64,000 nucleotides of DNA from Castanea sativa (GCF_040712315.1 NC_134023.1:63999257-64063256), one strand, 5' to 3'; counted from the first letter of the stretch, positions 47,355 through 59,984 are shown. A program made the numbers and translations. The notes: generated by a model not told the origin, from the sequence alone.

Positions 47355-47770
47355 AAAAATTACACTTTATCACCTTAAATTATACTACATATTACACTTT
47401 ATACCATAAATTTTTTGAGTACACATTTTGCATCCTAAACTATGATCTTTTTTATACTTTACACTCCGACATTAAGTTTATGTTAACTTAGATGGAAATT
47501 CAAAGTTTAGAGTGTAAAGTGTAATAGGGAATATAATTTAGGGTGGTAAAGTATAATTTTTCATTTGTTTTTAATGGATTGAGAAGGGTAATTAGGTATT
47601 TTCACATAATGTCATACTTTTCCATCCAAGTTAATATCAAACTTAACATCTAAGTGCAAAGTGTAACAAAAGTCATAGTTTAGGGTGCAAAACATGCATT
47701 CAAAAAGTTAAGAATGCAAAGTGTAACATAGGGTATAGTTTAGGGTAGTAAGGTGTAATTCACCCAAAAA
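47355..47770. mobile_element. MITE with TTACACTTTA-type inverted ends
   Basis: Left end AAAAATTACACTTTATCACC and right end GGTAGTAAGGTGTAATTCAC are inverted. A second right-like end occurs inside at about 47505-47560, so this may be two overlapping insertions. Absent from segmental copy 2. Non-coding. Confidence 0.55.
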
Positions 47771-48149
47771 ATAAATCCCTTACAAGAATTCTTCAGATTT
47801 AATATTGACAGATTCTTATCAAGTTGGTTCTTAATTGTTATCTTTCCCATTCTGACTGACTAATTTCTCTTTGCCCATACCATGGTCCATGACCATCGAA
47901 AGAGCTAATCTAATCTTTCTGTTTATGGTCATGCCCTCTAACAACTTGAAATGAAAATGGTTTGTTGAATTAAGTGTTTAATAAAGAAGTCCAACATGGT
48001 AGCAGAGTATATCCAGATTTGCCATCTGCGTGCTACTTCTACTATGGGGGTCAAAATTTTAGGGTAAATTTATTACTTAAATTGTAAGCGCTGAAATTGA
48101 ATTCAGCATTTTCAGACGTTTCAAATGAAAGTCTAAACTATAAAAGTGG

Positions 48150-48295
48150 GTGATAGTTGGTTTAATTAAAATCGTTGTCGTCAAATAAGAGATTTTGGGT
48201 TTGAATCCGTCTACACCAAAAATTAATTGGTGTCTGGGCTTAATGGCAAAGCAATCATTATAAAGCGGATGTTATAAGTTGAAATTTTATCTCAT
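48150..48295 (+). repeat. SINE family copy
   Basis: TTGGTTTAATTAAAATCG head, box-B-like GGGTTTGAATCCG, CTACACCAAAAATTAATTGG, and an ending of ATAAGTTGAAATTTTATCTC. Confidence 0.55.
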
Positions 48296-49323
48296 ATATA
48301 TATATAAAAAAAAAAAGTCTACGTTATAAAAATGTTTCAATTCAAAGTTGACGGTGATGCCATGAATGAAAAATGTAAAACGTTTTCTAAATTCTATGAT
48401 TTAATGTAAAAACATCTATGAAAGTTTGAGATTTAATTTGAAACACACTGAGAATTTAAAATGTGTTTTACTCAAAATTTTATTATGAAATAAAAGAAAT
48501 TATAAAAGAAAAAAAACATTATATGTTTAGATTTAGTCATTTTGAACACAATTAGCCATTGTTGTTAATTGCAAGTAGATGAAGCAGCTTGCTATTAGGA
48601 TGGTAATCTGCAAGTGGGTCATAATGTTGATTATTTATTAAAAACATTTATAATTCATATATAATTCAGGCATCTCTTGCTGCCAACTAAAAGAGGAAGC
48701 AAACATTACAGATGTTTGATATCCGTGACCTTCAACGTGATTTGTGGGTCCAAAAAAGATTTAATGGATTTTTACGGGATTTAGTTCTAGAAGAAGCAAT
48801 TTTTTAACCATATAAAAAAAACATAGGTCCATCATGATATCATCATCGTGACGGACGGGTTTAATACACTTAACCCGTCACCTTCAAAGTAGACACATAT
48901 TTTTATTCCAAACTAAGTTTGACAACTTAAATCTATGAAAAAGACCGAACCAATTGTCGTGATTGAATTGGTTAGCCTTCAGCATTCAACATAACTGCAT
49001 AATATTTTTGTTTTCAACAAACCACTTGTCTCAAGTAAACTTAGAAACAATCACACAAAATTTTATTTTTTTTCAACAAGTGAATGATTTGTATCATTCA
49101 ATAAGACCAAGAAATTAAAAGAGGAAAATGTTCTTAGCAGAAAGGGAAAAAGTCTCGGTACTTGACTTTGAGTTTTTGACCAACATTGTTTATGAGATGT
49201 TGAAGAATTTTTCCACTTTACTAATTTTTTATTTACCACCGTTGCTCACGTTTCCTCAAAATAATCTAAGTAAGCACTAAAAAATATTTCTGAGCAAAAC
49301 GGTAATTATTTGTGATAGCAACA

Positions 49324-49850
49324 TGTAAGTGCACAATTTGTACCCGGATCCAAACGCGTGATGGGTTCAAACCTAAAGAGCCTTATACAATCAAATTTGT
49401 AGAGCGTCGGCTTGAAACCTAAGTTTTATGGATATTTGACAATAGATAAGCGGGCTAGAATGCCACTATCTACACAATCAATGGATAAGAATAACAGAAA
49501 TTCCCCTCAGACATAAGCCGAGGATGACTTGTATTGCCTTTCTTTCTTTGAACAATAAATTACAATTGAAGAAGATCTATCCCTCCCCTTGCTTTTTCCT
49601 TCTCTTTTTCCTTTTACATCACTCTTCCTCTTCCCTTCTCCTTCCACGTGTAGCACAAATCAATAATTCAGATCTTTTTCTTTCTCCACCGCCCTCTGGA
49701 AGTCCTCAAATAACAGCTGTAAGGCTAATTGGTACTATTTAAATGTCATTTTTCCATTAATACGGTCAGAGAAGTATGTGCAGGGTCTTTAATGTGGTAG
49801 TAGCAACTTTTTTTCTTGATATTTCTCATACATTCTTCCTCTCTAAAACT
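49324..49850 (+). mobile_element. Truncated LTR fragment (family 2)
   Basis: Starts TGTAAGTGCACAATTTGTACC and matches the first two-thirds of the solo LTR at 50337-51104 (shared GAGCCTTAT, AGAGTGCCA-like, TCTTTAATGTGG). The 3' end is missing and the borders are unclear; TTGTGATAGCAACA occurs on both sides (about 49310 and 49886). Confidence 0.55.
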
Positions 49851-50336
49851 ACGTGGAACATATCTTTATGGTTATAATTTTTTGTGATAGCAACACCCCC
49901 ACATAACCACCTACTAAGTCAAAATCCTATTTTCATCATTTTTAAAATTTAAAAAAAAAAAAAAAAGATTCTTTTGTATTGTAAATAAAGATATCTTTCT
50001 TTGTATCATTTTCAAAAAAGTTGACAAACTTGGTGGGAAAAAAAAAAAGGGTCAAAATCCTATCATCAAAAAAGATAAGATAATTAAAAATAAAAATAAC
50101 CTACCCAGCCAGAACTATATTTTTACATAATAAAAGAAATTTTAATACAATAAATTAAATCTGGCCAGTTGTGACTTGTAATTTACCTTCCTTAGATTGA
50201 CAACAAACAGGTATTAAAATTTTTAAATAAAAAATAAAAAAAAATAGATAAATAGAAACCTGATTTTAAGGGGGGGGGGGCATTAATTCGTACATTTTGC
50301 CATCAAGAAGAAAAGGTATTGAAGACAAATTCTACC

Positions 50337-51104
50337 TGTAAGTGCACGATTGTACCCGGACCCAAAAACAAGTATTGGGCTCAAGCCCAATGAGCCTTAT
50401 GCAATAAGATTTGTAGAGTATAGATTTGAAATCTAGGTTCGGGATGTTAGAAGTTTGATTAGCAGGTTAGAGTGCCATAATCTGTGCAAATGATAAACAA
50501 ATATGACAAAGAGACCTTCTCGGACGTAAGCTGAGAATGATTTGTATATATATTCTCTTTCTATGCCCAAGTTTACAATTCTTAGTTCTTTTTTAGTTCA
50601 GGAGCCGATCCCCCTCTCTTTCCTCTCTCGTCTCCTTATATACTTCTTTCTCTTCACTGTTCATCTACGTGTCATAGAAATCTTTCCCTTAGATACTTGT
50701 CCCATCCACCACCTTCTTGAAGTCTTTAAATAATAACAGAAAGGTTGAATTCTATTCTTCAGAGGTCATTTCCCTATTAATGCGGCCAGGGAGGTAAATC
50801 AGGGTCTTTAATGTGGAGGTAGCAGCCTTTTCCTTAGATATTTCTCTAACATCCTTGCGTCTAGAGGGTGCTTGGATCGACCTCTTACCCACCAGTTATT
50901 TCCAGAATTTTGCCTTTAACCCGCTTAGCAAGCCACAGGATTATCGCCGGGCATACCCGAGGATGCACTCCTCCTCGGACAGCTCCTTGGACCTTTATAA
51001 TGCAGACAGACTCGTGGGCTTGGAGACCGTGATCAAAAACAAACTGATACCAGCCAATCAGGCCCAAAGCCCAAATGTTTATTCAATAGCTTTTACCCCC
51101 CACA
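50337..51104 (+). mobile_element. Solo LTR (family 2)
   Basis: 768 bp, TGTAAGTGCACGATTG..TTTTACCCCCCACA, with an exact 5-bp duplication CTACC (50332-50336, 51105-51109). No internal genes. It lies in segmental copy 1 only. Confidence 0.85.
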
Positions 51105-51839
51105 CTACCAATACCGATTTAATCATTTTCTATCTAAGGTGAAAGGTCACCTACTAATACTATTATTATTGTATATTCTTGTCAAATTAAATTTCGACAT
51201 TCTAACTTACATTTTTTCGGATATATATTTATACACACACACACACACAGACCATCCACAAAATTTTTCATTGAGAAACAAATACAAATATCACTCATGA
51301 GTAAAAAATGACCATAACAAGGAGCGAAATCTCCTTCTATATATCAAACGAAGGATAAAACAAGGAGTAATGCATACACAAAATATTTTCAATAGTTTTA
51401 CAAACGGCTAATATGGCAAATTCTTACTAGTTCTAATCTGAACCCACCACTAATATCACATTTTTCCTTTGTTTGTTCAACTACATCATGACTCTCGCAA
51501 TCCAAGATATAGGCAACAAAACTATGTGTAACACACATGTTAATATTATGAAAGGAAAATGTAAAGGGATTATAAGTTTCACAACAACAAAAAACTACAA
51601 ACTAATATGATACTAAATGTAAATGGCGTCACTTCAAAAAGATAATAAATGAATATTTAAATTACTTTTTATGGTTATTGATATAAGATAATAAATGAAT
51701 ATTTGAATTAATTTTTATGGTTATTGACACAACACCTATTACTAACATCACTCTTATCATAAACATATTGTATGTGCCAAATGTTTGTAGTAGATATCTA
51801 TGTTGAAGCAAAATAAAATTCTTTGTACCATATTTTGTG

Positions 51840-53011
51840 TTATGCATGTAACCTGATAAATGTGCAAGTGACTTTCTTAAGAAACTCGCCTAATGCAGCA
51901 TACTTTTCAAAAGCTCTTTCATCAGCCTTAAACCGGAGGAATGGAGGAAAAAACAGCCAAAATGAGGTAATGATCACAAATCCATTTGTCAAAGGACCCG
52001 AAATCAGCCAAGGTAAACGAAACCTACTAGCAAAAACCACCTCCTTCAAGACAATCTCAATGACCAAACACAAACCATGTAAAAGGAAGAACCATATGAC
52101 CTCCCATGAGGGTTTGACGAGCCCCATGTAATAGAACATAAGCTCATGCATGAGCCTCGAAACCACAAATGTGGCAAAGAGTTGAGCCCACCTCTGGCCA
52201 ACGACACATGTCACCATGTGATGGGTGGGATTGTATACACTAAGGCGTAGGATATTGTTGACCATGAGGTTCGATCTCCTACCCCAAAAGTCTTGTAGTG
52301 AAGTGGTGAGGTATAGCTCATTGAACTGTGGTTCAAGCTCTATTCCTAGTAGGGCTCGAGCCAGGGTTGCCGCAATGGCTAAGATGAACTTAAGGAGAAA
52401 GTATATGTGAAAGCAATAAAGAAGCATTATGACTTTTGGATGCATATAGTCATTATAATCATATAAACGTGCCAAAATGGAAAAAAGGATACCCTTTATG
52501 GCATAATTAAGAGGGGAGACATGCCTTTCTTGGGTCTTTTTAGAAGTAGGGTTTTCTTTGTTTTGGCCATTTAGATGTGACATAGGTGGATTTTGGGTTT
52601 CTCAATTGGTTTTGGAGGTGGGTTTTCTTTATTATGGCCATTTAGATGAGACTTTAATGTAGAAGGGTTTATTTTTTTGGGGGGTGTGTTTTGTTGGATC
52701 TTGATGGGAAGGCAAGCAAGAGCAACAAAGCGTCCAAGAGAGATTGATGGGTCAGAACACAAAGAGCCTCTACCAAAAGCAAAGAGTAAGAGCTTGAAAT
52801 TAGCAAGCCAAACAATGAAAAAAGCAGTTGTGCTTCTAAGATGAATGGAATGAAGGTCAAGAGGAAGAAAGATAAAGAGACAAACGAATGGAAGAACACA
52901 AAGGAGTCTTGAAAGATCTTTGGAGACAATCTTACTAATTGCATAGCAACAAGAAAGACATACCAAGATTGAGAGCCATACCTTTATGAACTTGTTTATC
53001 TCACCTTCCAT
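51840..53011 (-). pseudogene. Wax-synthase-like MBOAT acyltransferase (long-chain-alcohol O-fatty-acyltransferase family), frameshifted
   Basis: ER membrane enzyme family that esterifies fatty alcohols with acyl-CoA. The N-terminal half starts at ATG 53011 (MEGEINKFIKVWLSILVC) with several hydrophobic helices and FVALACLPIKIQ, and ends in a stop at 52571. The C-terminal half (52583-51840) is in another frame: SPLNYAIKG, LYDYNDYMHPKV, LQDFWGRRSNLMV, the MBOAT histidine region VSRLMHELMFYYMG (His conserved), FWLFFPPFLRF, ending FLKKVTCTFIRLHA. The frame change comes from an old 71-nt direct duplication of a Lys/Asn-rich linker (CATCTAAATGGCC at about 52574 and 52645). Family members are normally a single exon of about 340-350 codons. 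All other family motifs are kept, so this may be a young pseudogene, a sequencing/assembly issue, or two half-proteins. Confidence 0.78.
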
Positions 53012-53255
53012 TGTTCTCCTATATCTCTTTTTCTTCTTGTTCTTGATCTTTGTAATGTTTGTGGTGAAGAAATGAATATGAGATCCAAGACCAAGAGCTA
53101 CACAAAAAAATGTTTGATGTACATAAATGAAGGCAGCTTATTGAAAGGAAAGGATTTTCTCTCTTTAAAAGGAATAAAAAATTGTTTTGGGCCAATTAAT
53201 AAAGATTGAACATGTAAAATGATGACCATAAAATAAAGGGAGAAAACTTGTTATT

Positions 53256-54005
53256 AGGGATGGCAATGGGGCAGGGCGGATTCGAAGGATGAGGTCTTCG
53301 CTCCCGCCCGCATGGTTTTGTCTTACCCCATTCCTGTCCCGCCCTAGACAATGAAATTTTTTTTGTCCCATCCCTGCCCCTTGGGGCCCCGCGAAGCCCT
53401 ACCTCATCCCGTAAAACTTTACTTCTTATTAATTTGTCCACAATTATTATAATTGTTTTTAATAAAACTTGTTTTGTTAATAAAAATAACTTGAAATTAT
53501 AAATAAATTTATCTCATCAAATCAAACTAATTTTTAGCAAAAATTGAATAATATTATTAAAGTGTTTAACAAGACAATATCACAACAACAAAAAAATCGC
53601 TTAATAAAAAATCAATGATTCAATAATATATAAATTTTCTAATAATAAAGACAAAAGAAATTGTTAAAATTGGTACTTTATTTTTAACCTTGCTAGAGAG
53701 AGAGAGAGAGAGAAAAAGAGCAGAAAGCCTTGTTGCATAGAATAAAATAAAATGATGATATGTTTGTTTATATAGTAGGATTTTAGAGTATGAAAATTTT
53801 GTAATTTAACCCTTATCAATGCGGGGAGGGCGGAGCGGGGTGGCTTGGGTCTAAAAAGTCTAAACCCATCTCTGCCCTGCCCTGTGATGCGGGGCTAAAA
53901 TTTCACCCCATCCCCACCCCACCACCATTACGAGGTGGGGAAAACCTGCGTGGGGTGAAGCAGGGAGGGATGGGTCAAGCGGGGCGGGGGAAAATTGTCA
54001 TTCCT
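53256..54005. mobile_element. Mutator-like MITE (GGGATGGCAATG family)
   Basis: 750 bp, AGGGATGGCAATGGGGC.. to ..GAAAATTGTCATTCCT, with a 10-bp duplication ACTTGTTATT (53246-53255, 54006-54015). The ends are GC-rich and the middle AT-rich, with a (GA)n at about 53694-53712. No transposase. Confidence 0.75.
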
Positions 54006-54250
54006 ACTTGTTATTATTAATATTTATAAGAACATACAAGATTAGCAATTCATAGGACATTACCTAAGGGTTTCCATTTTCATTAGATCACAAACAAAAT
54101 AGTTATACACAAAAGATGGGCATCAATCAAATTCTTCCACTTTGTTTATCTACTCACGTCTCCTCTTCGCTGGTCCATCTGCACATCTATTAACTTTACG
54201 ATATATGTAACGTAGATGGATACAATTCATTCACACGCTAGCAAATTCCT

Positions 54251-54706
54251 TTAATCACAAACTAAAACAGAAATATCATGTGTTAGTGCACCATAGGTTG
54301 TTAAACAATTAATCACAAGCTTTAAACCAACTTCTAAAATAATATATTTATACCCAAGTTGCCAAACTAAATTTAAACCATATCTAACAGCCCATAGTTT
54401 AGCAATGATATTTGCTGTAACACCAATTTTTAGAGAAAAACCTCGCACCCAATAGCCACAGTAATTTGCTTCACTGGACTGGCAAGGTAGTAAACACGTA
54501 ATGCTCAAGTGTAACTGTGTAAGGTTTTGTGTATAAGATGGGTAAAAGCAAACTAAATTCTTGTCTAATAAAGACCGAAGTATTCCTTTAGAGCCATAAT
54601 TGCCATAGCCCAAAGACCAGGATAGTTCTCTCACTAGTCCAATTATATCGATCAACTTTGTCTGATATTGAGACAAAGGCTGACCTCTAATCAGCTCCTG
54701 TACCAA
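54251..54706 (-). pseudogene. Plant RNase H-like domain fragment of a non-LTR retrotransposon type
   Basis: The C-terminal part GYWVRGFSLKIG, NIIAKLWAVRYGLNLVWQLG, YIILEVGLKLVIN resembles the RVT_3/RNase H domain found in plant LINE-derived proteins. The first catalytic Asp region is missing, the conserved Glu of the AELWA motif is Lys, and the Asp of EVDSK is Gly. It is therefore catalytically dead and probably a relic. Confidence 0.6.
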
Positions 54707-54843
54707 CTCATGAAGATGTTAGGCTTTGCTTTTTCTTTTCCTTTTTTTTTTTTAATGCAAATGTGTATGTATATATATTTTGATGAACATATATATATGG
54801 GTTCGGTTAACGTGTGTCCTTAGGGCACACATTAACAAAATCC

Positions 54844-54848
<5 letters not shown>

Positions 54849-54889
<41 letters not shown>
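54849..54889. repeat. (TA)n microsatellite
   Basis: About 20 TA units. Just upstream, GTGTGTCCTTAGGGCACACA (about 54812-54831) is a short palindrome that belongs to a dispersed repeat (also near 8335 and 61225). Confidence 0.8.
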
Positions 54890-54893
<4 letters not shown>

Positions 54894-54989
54894 ACCATTT
54901 AAATTTTACATGATCAGTAAAATGTAAACTAATAGTTTTCTTTTGTTTTACTCCCTTCTTTTTTTACCTTAATAAAAGAAGTCATGACT

Positions 54990-55527
54990 ATGGTTGTCAA
55001 AATCCCGATCTAGATTCTAAAATCTTATGATTTTATGATCCCACCTATCTAAAACAATCCGGATCTTTCAAGGATCTTAATGATTGTTCAGGATCGGTAG
55101 GATCATACGATTCTGACGATCCCAAATGACCTTGGTTTCTTGTAATCTTCTTTAACTTGACAGAAGACTCAGTTAGACCTAAATAAATAATAAAATCCTA
55201 ATAGACCAAGTTTTTCTACTCTAATGTAGAGAGTGTGTTAATTGGATCTAAATAAAAAATATCCTAATAGAATGTCACATTTTGAGGTTTTTGGCCTCTT
55301 TAAATGATGCTTACAAATGGATGTAGTAATGTATGGTAATTATATCAATAATTGTATAATTTATATGATTATTTAACATACCAATGTGTATTTTTTTTTT
55401 TTTACTCAAATAATGTAAGATCTTACGATCCACGATTCGATCTTACGATTCACGATCCGATCTTACGATCTATAATCTCACCTACATCTCACAATCCTAC
55501 GTAGAATCTCAATTTTGACAACCTTGA
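54990..55527. mobile_element. MITE with GGTTGTCAAAATC ends, GATC-rich interior
   Basis: 538 bp, ATGGTTGTCAAAATCCCGAT.. to ..CAATTTTGACAACCTTGA, with an 8-bp duplication TCATGACT (54982-54989, 55528-55535). Inside, ACGATCC/CGATCTTACGAT words recur many times. Non-coding. Confidence 0.75.
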
Positions 55528-55535
55528 TCATGACT

Positions 55536-56612
55536 CATACGATAACAAGTTAAAAAGGCGATACATCTTACAAATAAAACTTAGATGCAAAAAAATTGCA
55601 TCAGCTTCATGTAATGGTACATGCAAAAATAGACATTTTTAATTGGTTAATTTACAAATTGAACTTTTTAACTTTTTCTAAAATTCAATTTAAAGGTAAT
55701 TCTTTAATTTTATTTTTGTTCAATTCAGTTATTTAAACTTTTAAATTCATTTAATTCGGCCCTTCGGTAGTCCCTTTAGTCTACATCAGAATTGCATGCA
55801 TTAGTAGTGATCCTAAAACAAGGCATTTTCGTTTTTTTTTTTTTTTTTTGCTAATAATTGTAAATGAACAAAAATCATCTTTTAATATTATTTATATATA
55901 TAAAAAAAAGTAACTAATTAATAATTTAATAATTCACATACATAAACGCAGACAACGTGGTCCGCAAATAAAAGAATTGAATAAGCCCACCCCAAAACGT
56001 TGTCGTCTCGCCTACAACATTCAACAACCCTTTCGTACCAAAATTTTATAAATAAATAAGTCCAAATTCAACGGCCAGTTCACTATTCTGAGTCCAATTT
56101 TTTTTTTTTTTTAAACCCAAAATAAAAAATGAAGAGAATCTTAAAGATTGGGACCATATATAGCCATTTTTATTTAGTCAATTATATCATTGATACACGA
56201 GTCATTTGAAATGTCTTTTTACATTTAATTCCAAAAATCACTAACACCAACTAAGTTAAAATTGCGTAAATTTATATTGTAATATGCATGGTTAGTGTTC
56301 ACGTACATATCTATTTTTAATTCATTCTTTACTCATACACAAAAAGAGAAAGATAATTTGAGAGAGTAGTAAAAAATTGATAAAAAATAATATTCTAATT
56401 AAACATAATGTAAAATAGATAATTTTATGTAAATATTTTTAAAAAGTGATCAGGTAAAATATAAAAAATAATTTTTTTTTTTGAACAATCTAATGTGAAT
56501 GTTTTAATGCTGTACTAATTCTAGGTCTATCTAATAATATTATAGATGATTTATAAGAAATTGTAGTAGGGACTTTCTTGATGTTTCCTATTTTTTTGTG
56601 GCTGAGAGCTTG
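55536..56612. other. Intergenic, no recognised gene
   Basis: AT-rich with T-runs. No open frame of note and no repeat that I can bound. Confidence 0.5.
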
Positions 56613-57963
56613 GAGCATTCTCATTAAGAATGCTAAATGCTATAAATGTTAAATTTTAACATCAAGTTTGTAAAAAGTACCAAAAAGCAAGTTACAAGAA
56701 ATATGTTAAACTTTAAAAAAGAAAAATAGAAACTAAGCTACAGTGAGCTTTTGTTAAAGACATATTTTATGTAGTTGGCTAATCCTTTGACAAAACGCAC
56801 TTTACTTGTATTTGGGTAGATCTAAGATGTGTTTAATACTTCAAAGAACATGTTGTTCAAGTCTAGTATTAAAACCATGAAGATTGGACCAAGAAACAAG
56901 CGAAGAAAAGGTGTTTACTAAAGCTGGCCACCTGCTGGACAGCTGCTCGACAGATGCTATCTATCGAGGTTTAATGAGGCTTGACAGATGCTATCTATCG
57001 AGGTTACGAAAATCAGAATTTTCAGATCTGATTTTTGGGTCAGGCTTTTGTATTTGTGTAGGGTTTCTTTTCTCACAACCCTATGCATATATAAGGCTTA
57101 TTTTAGAGGCCGTCAAATAAGAGAATGCAACGAGAACATATGAAAAAGGTGACCGAAGCCTTATTCTCTCTGAAAGAAGCTACTACGTCTTTGCGCCTTA
57201 AGGTTTTGTAACCAAGTGCTTCTTGATCTTCATTGTTGATGAAGTGAAGAACTTTGCAACCAACATCTTCTTCTTTAGTTGGTGATTGAAGTCGCGTACT
57301 GGAATCCGCGCAATTGGTTAGTCATGTATTGGGATTCATGTATCAAAGGGTGGCGTTCATATATTGAAGAGTTCAAAGGTTCTGAAGCGGTAGATGGATT
57401 TGCTGTGAGTTCATCTACGGGGATTGTAGAGTCTAGGGACAAAGATTTTGTACTAGATCTAAAACTTCTCTTTACTATAGTGAATTGCTTTTTGGGAAGG
57501 TTTCCCCCCGGTTTTTTACAGTGAAACTGGTTGGTTTCATTGGTTTTCTTAGGTCATCATATCTTGTCTTATTTATTTTTCTGCTGCACTTAGTTTTGAC
57601 ATGATATTGATGTTTGTTTGTTTTAACAAGTTTTATACATAATAAATCTAATTAACAACTTGGATTTAAAACTTGTTAATTCTATTAACCGGTGTCTAAA
57701 TTTCCTAACAGCTTTCAAAGATGAAAGCTCACAGTAACTCCAATCTTAAAAAAATATTATTATTTTAATATTTGTGATGGAAAATATGGTTTGTGTAGTT
57801 GTTCATTATTATTTTAATGAGTAATTTATATTATTTAAAAGAAATGGTAAAAAAATAGAATCTTTGATATTAGATATATTGTAAAATGAGTTGTTAAAAT
57901 TAATAAAGTGGCTTTTTAAGATACTAAATGCTAAAATTTTAAAAACCTTTGATAGGAATGCTC
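56613..57963. mobile_element. GAGCATTC-type MITE (Harbinger-like), split by a solo LTR
   Basis: Ends GAGCATTCTCATTAAGAATG and ..GATAGGAATGCTC are inverted. Without the nested LTR and its duplication the element is about 387 bp. The LTR sits in a central hairpin (CTACAGTGAGCTTT on the left, AAAGCTCACAGTA on the right). Flanks are TTG and TAA, so the expected 3-bp duplication is not preserved. Confidence 0.6.
56752..57710. mobile_element. Solo LTR (family 1) nested in a MITE
   Basis: 959 bp, TGTTAAAGACATATTTT..AATTTCCTAACA, with an exact 5-bp duplication GCTTT (56747-56751, 57711-57715). Homologous to 25095-26075. No internal genes. Confidence 0.85.
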
Positions 57964-58390
57964 TAATGTGGTTGCCCATGCATGCTTTTACCCAGTGGGC
58001 TCTTTTTTGCAACTGGTCTGGGCTGGAAGCCCACTCCAGGATTTTGCTGTTCTCTTCTTCAATAAAGAGGTACCATTCAGGGGGAAAAAAATTGATAGTC
58101 TATGTTTGAAAATTTAAAAAATAATAATTATATTTATTCCTCTAATTATGTTGTGAAATTTGAGGTCACACTTACACATTGTTGATAACCTGTGGCACTA
58201 AATAATTGTATGTTTATTTGATGCTATTTGTATTGAAATAGGGACTGGCCATGTCTAGTTGTGAACCACTAAAATGTAACATCTCCCATTTACTCAATAA
58301 TGAGAGAAAAGGGCAAAGTACTTTTTGTATTATATTGCAGAAACAACAAAAACACGAATGGTCCCAATGGTCATCTGTGATACAAGTAAA

Positions 58391-58545
58391 TTCCAGTTAG
58401 TTTAATTAGTAAAATCTTTGATGATTATATAAGATATCTAGAATTCAATCATCGCCTACACCAAAAACTAATTAGTGCATTAATCTGATAATAAAGAGCT
58501 ATCATTAGGAGTAAATGTCATAGTTTGAAATTCTCTAAAAAATAA
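58391..58545 (+). repeat. SINE family copy
   Basis: Best-preserved member: TTAGTTTAATTAGTAAAATC head, GAATTCAATCATCGCC box-B-like, CTACACCAAAAACTAATTAG, ..AAAGAGCTATCAT.., TTTGAAATTCTCTAAAAAA tail. Absent from segmental copy 1, where the host sequence is continuous (CATCTGTCATACATA..). Confidence 0.6.
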
Positions 58546-58855
58546 ATGTCATACATAACTCATATAAACTTTGAACTAGATGTAAAATTGACATGTTTTA
58601 GTGGTTATTATGTCTAAAAAGTATTTTATTCATGTCACACTCTTCTTACATAAATGTGAAAATAACATTGAGATACCACCTATCAAGTTGTTTTCCCATA
58701 TTCTCAGCTGCTCAATTTTAGTCAAAACATTGAATGTTATGACATTAAACCAAATAGCGTGTCTTGCTAGCTCCATTTTTGTCAAAACTGAAACCAAATT
58801 CCAAAACAGCAGTTATGTCATGACATGACATATTGTAAAAACTGAACCTGAATTT

Positions 58856-58998
58856 CAGTTAACTAAATTAGTAAATTTTTCGATAGTTGTATAAGATATG
58901 GTCCTCACCTACATTAAAAGTCAATTGGTGTCTTAGTCTGATAATAAAAAACTGCCATTAAGAACAAACCTCATAGGTTAAAACTTTCTCAAAAAAAA
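58856..58998 (+). repeat. SINE family copy
   Basis: GTTAACTAAATTAGTAAATT head, CCTACATTAAAAGTCAATTG, ..AAAAACTGCCAT.., TTAAAACTTTCTCAAAAAAA tail. Confidence 0.55.
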
Positions 58999-59984
58999 AT
59001 TCTAAAATCAAAGGACTTATTAGTTTTCCTTTAAAAAAAAAAAAAAAAAAAAAAGGTTCCCCTAGAAGAATTTTTCTCCATTTGGTAACAACTTATTGAA
59101 AGTTTTTAAGTAACCTTTTAAAAATAAAAAGTATACATCAACTAAAAGTTGATCCTTATAAGCTTTAGTGAAACAGTTAACATATTCTCATCAAGCTGGT
59201 TTTTAATTGTTTTCTTTTCCGTACTGACTGACTAATAAAGAGCTAATATTTCTGTTTATGGTCATATGCCCTCTAACAACTTGAAATGAAAATTGGCAGC
59301 TGAATAAAGTGTTTGATAAAAAAAAAAACCCAACATGGTTGCAGACTATATATCCAGATTCACCATCTACATGCTACTTCTGATAAGGGGGTCAAAATTC
59401 TAGTGTAAATTATATTAATTGAATCCCATAGTTTACAAGAGGAAAGTAAATTTAGCTTTTTCAGAAATTTCAAGTTAAAGTCTAGACTATAAAAAATGTT
59501 TCAATTCAAAGTTCAAACTATTAACCCATTTATCTGTGATGCCATGAATGAAAATTGTTTAAACAAAATAATATATGGCTACGTCAAGTTGTCAACACAA
59601 TATTGTTTTAATTCAAGCCACACAATATTGTTTTGTTTTAAGTATTTCCCATTGATGACATCATGCATAATGGATTCATAATTTGAATTGAACGTTTTCT
59701 AAAGTCTATGATTTTATGCAGAACGTCTATAAAAGTTTGAGATTTAATTTGAAACCACCTTCGACTATGGGAATTTAAAATGTATTTTACTCAAAATTTT
59801 ATTATGAAATAAAATATATTATAAAGAGGAAAGCTGTTTACCCATGAGGAAAAACTCTTGGATTATCCAATAAATGGTTATGGCGGATAGGGTCAATCAT
59901 TTTTAGGAGTTTGATGAGAATTGTTGTAAAGTAGGTTGTGGCAACTTTGCAACTTGAAATTAATTTGAGTGAAGTTCTCCTAAG

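Larger units (their letters stand above)
46575..53250. repeat. Segmental tandem duplication, copy 1
   Basis: Begins just after the GIY-YIG stop (46508). It aligns in order with 58140 to the right edge: AATTTGAGGTCA (46582; 58157), AGGG..CCATGTCTAGTTGTGAA (46672; 58237), CTGACTGACTAAT (47853; 59224), ATGCTACTTCT (48030; 59371), GCTGCCAACTAAAAGAG (48679; 61062), and finally the wax-synthase-like gene. The repeat period is about 11.6 kb. Copy 1 alone has the MITE at 47355-47770 and the LTRs at 49324 and 50337. Confidence 0.8.

Noticed and set aside
49324..50336. Pair of LTRs at 49324 and 50337 as one short retrotransposon (TRIM)
   Set aside because: The left copy is truncated, the right one has its own exact CTACC duplication on both sides, and no primer site or tract lies between them.
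50813..51142. 109-codon open frame on plus
   Set aside because: Lies within a solo LTR and crosses its end; LTRs do not encode proteins here.
56613..57963. Exact 3-bp TTA target duplication for the GAGCATTC MITE
   Set aside because: Flanks are TTG and TAA, so the duplication is not preserved; the element was kept on its inverted ends only.
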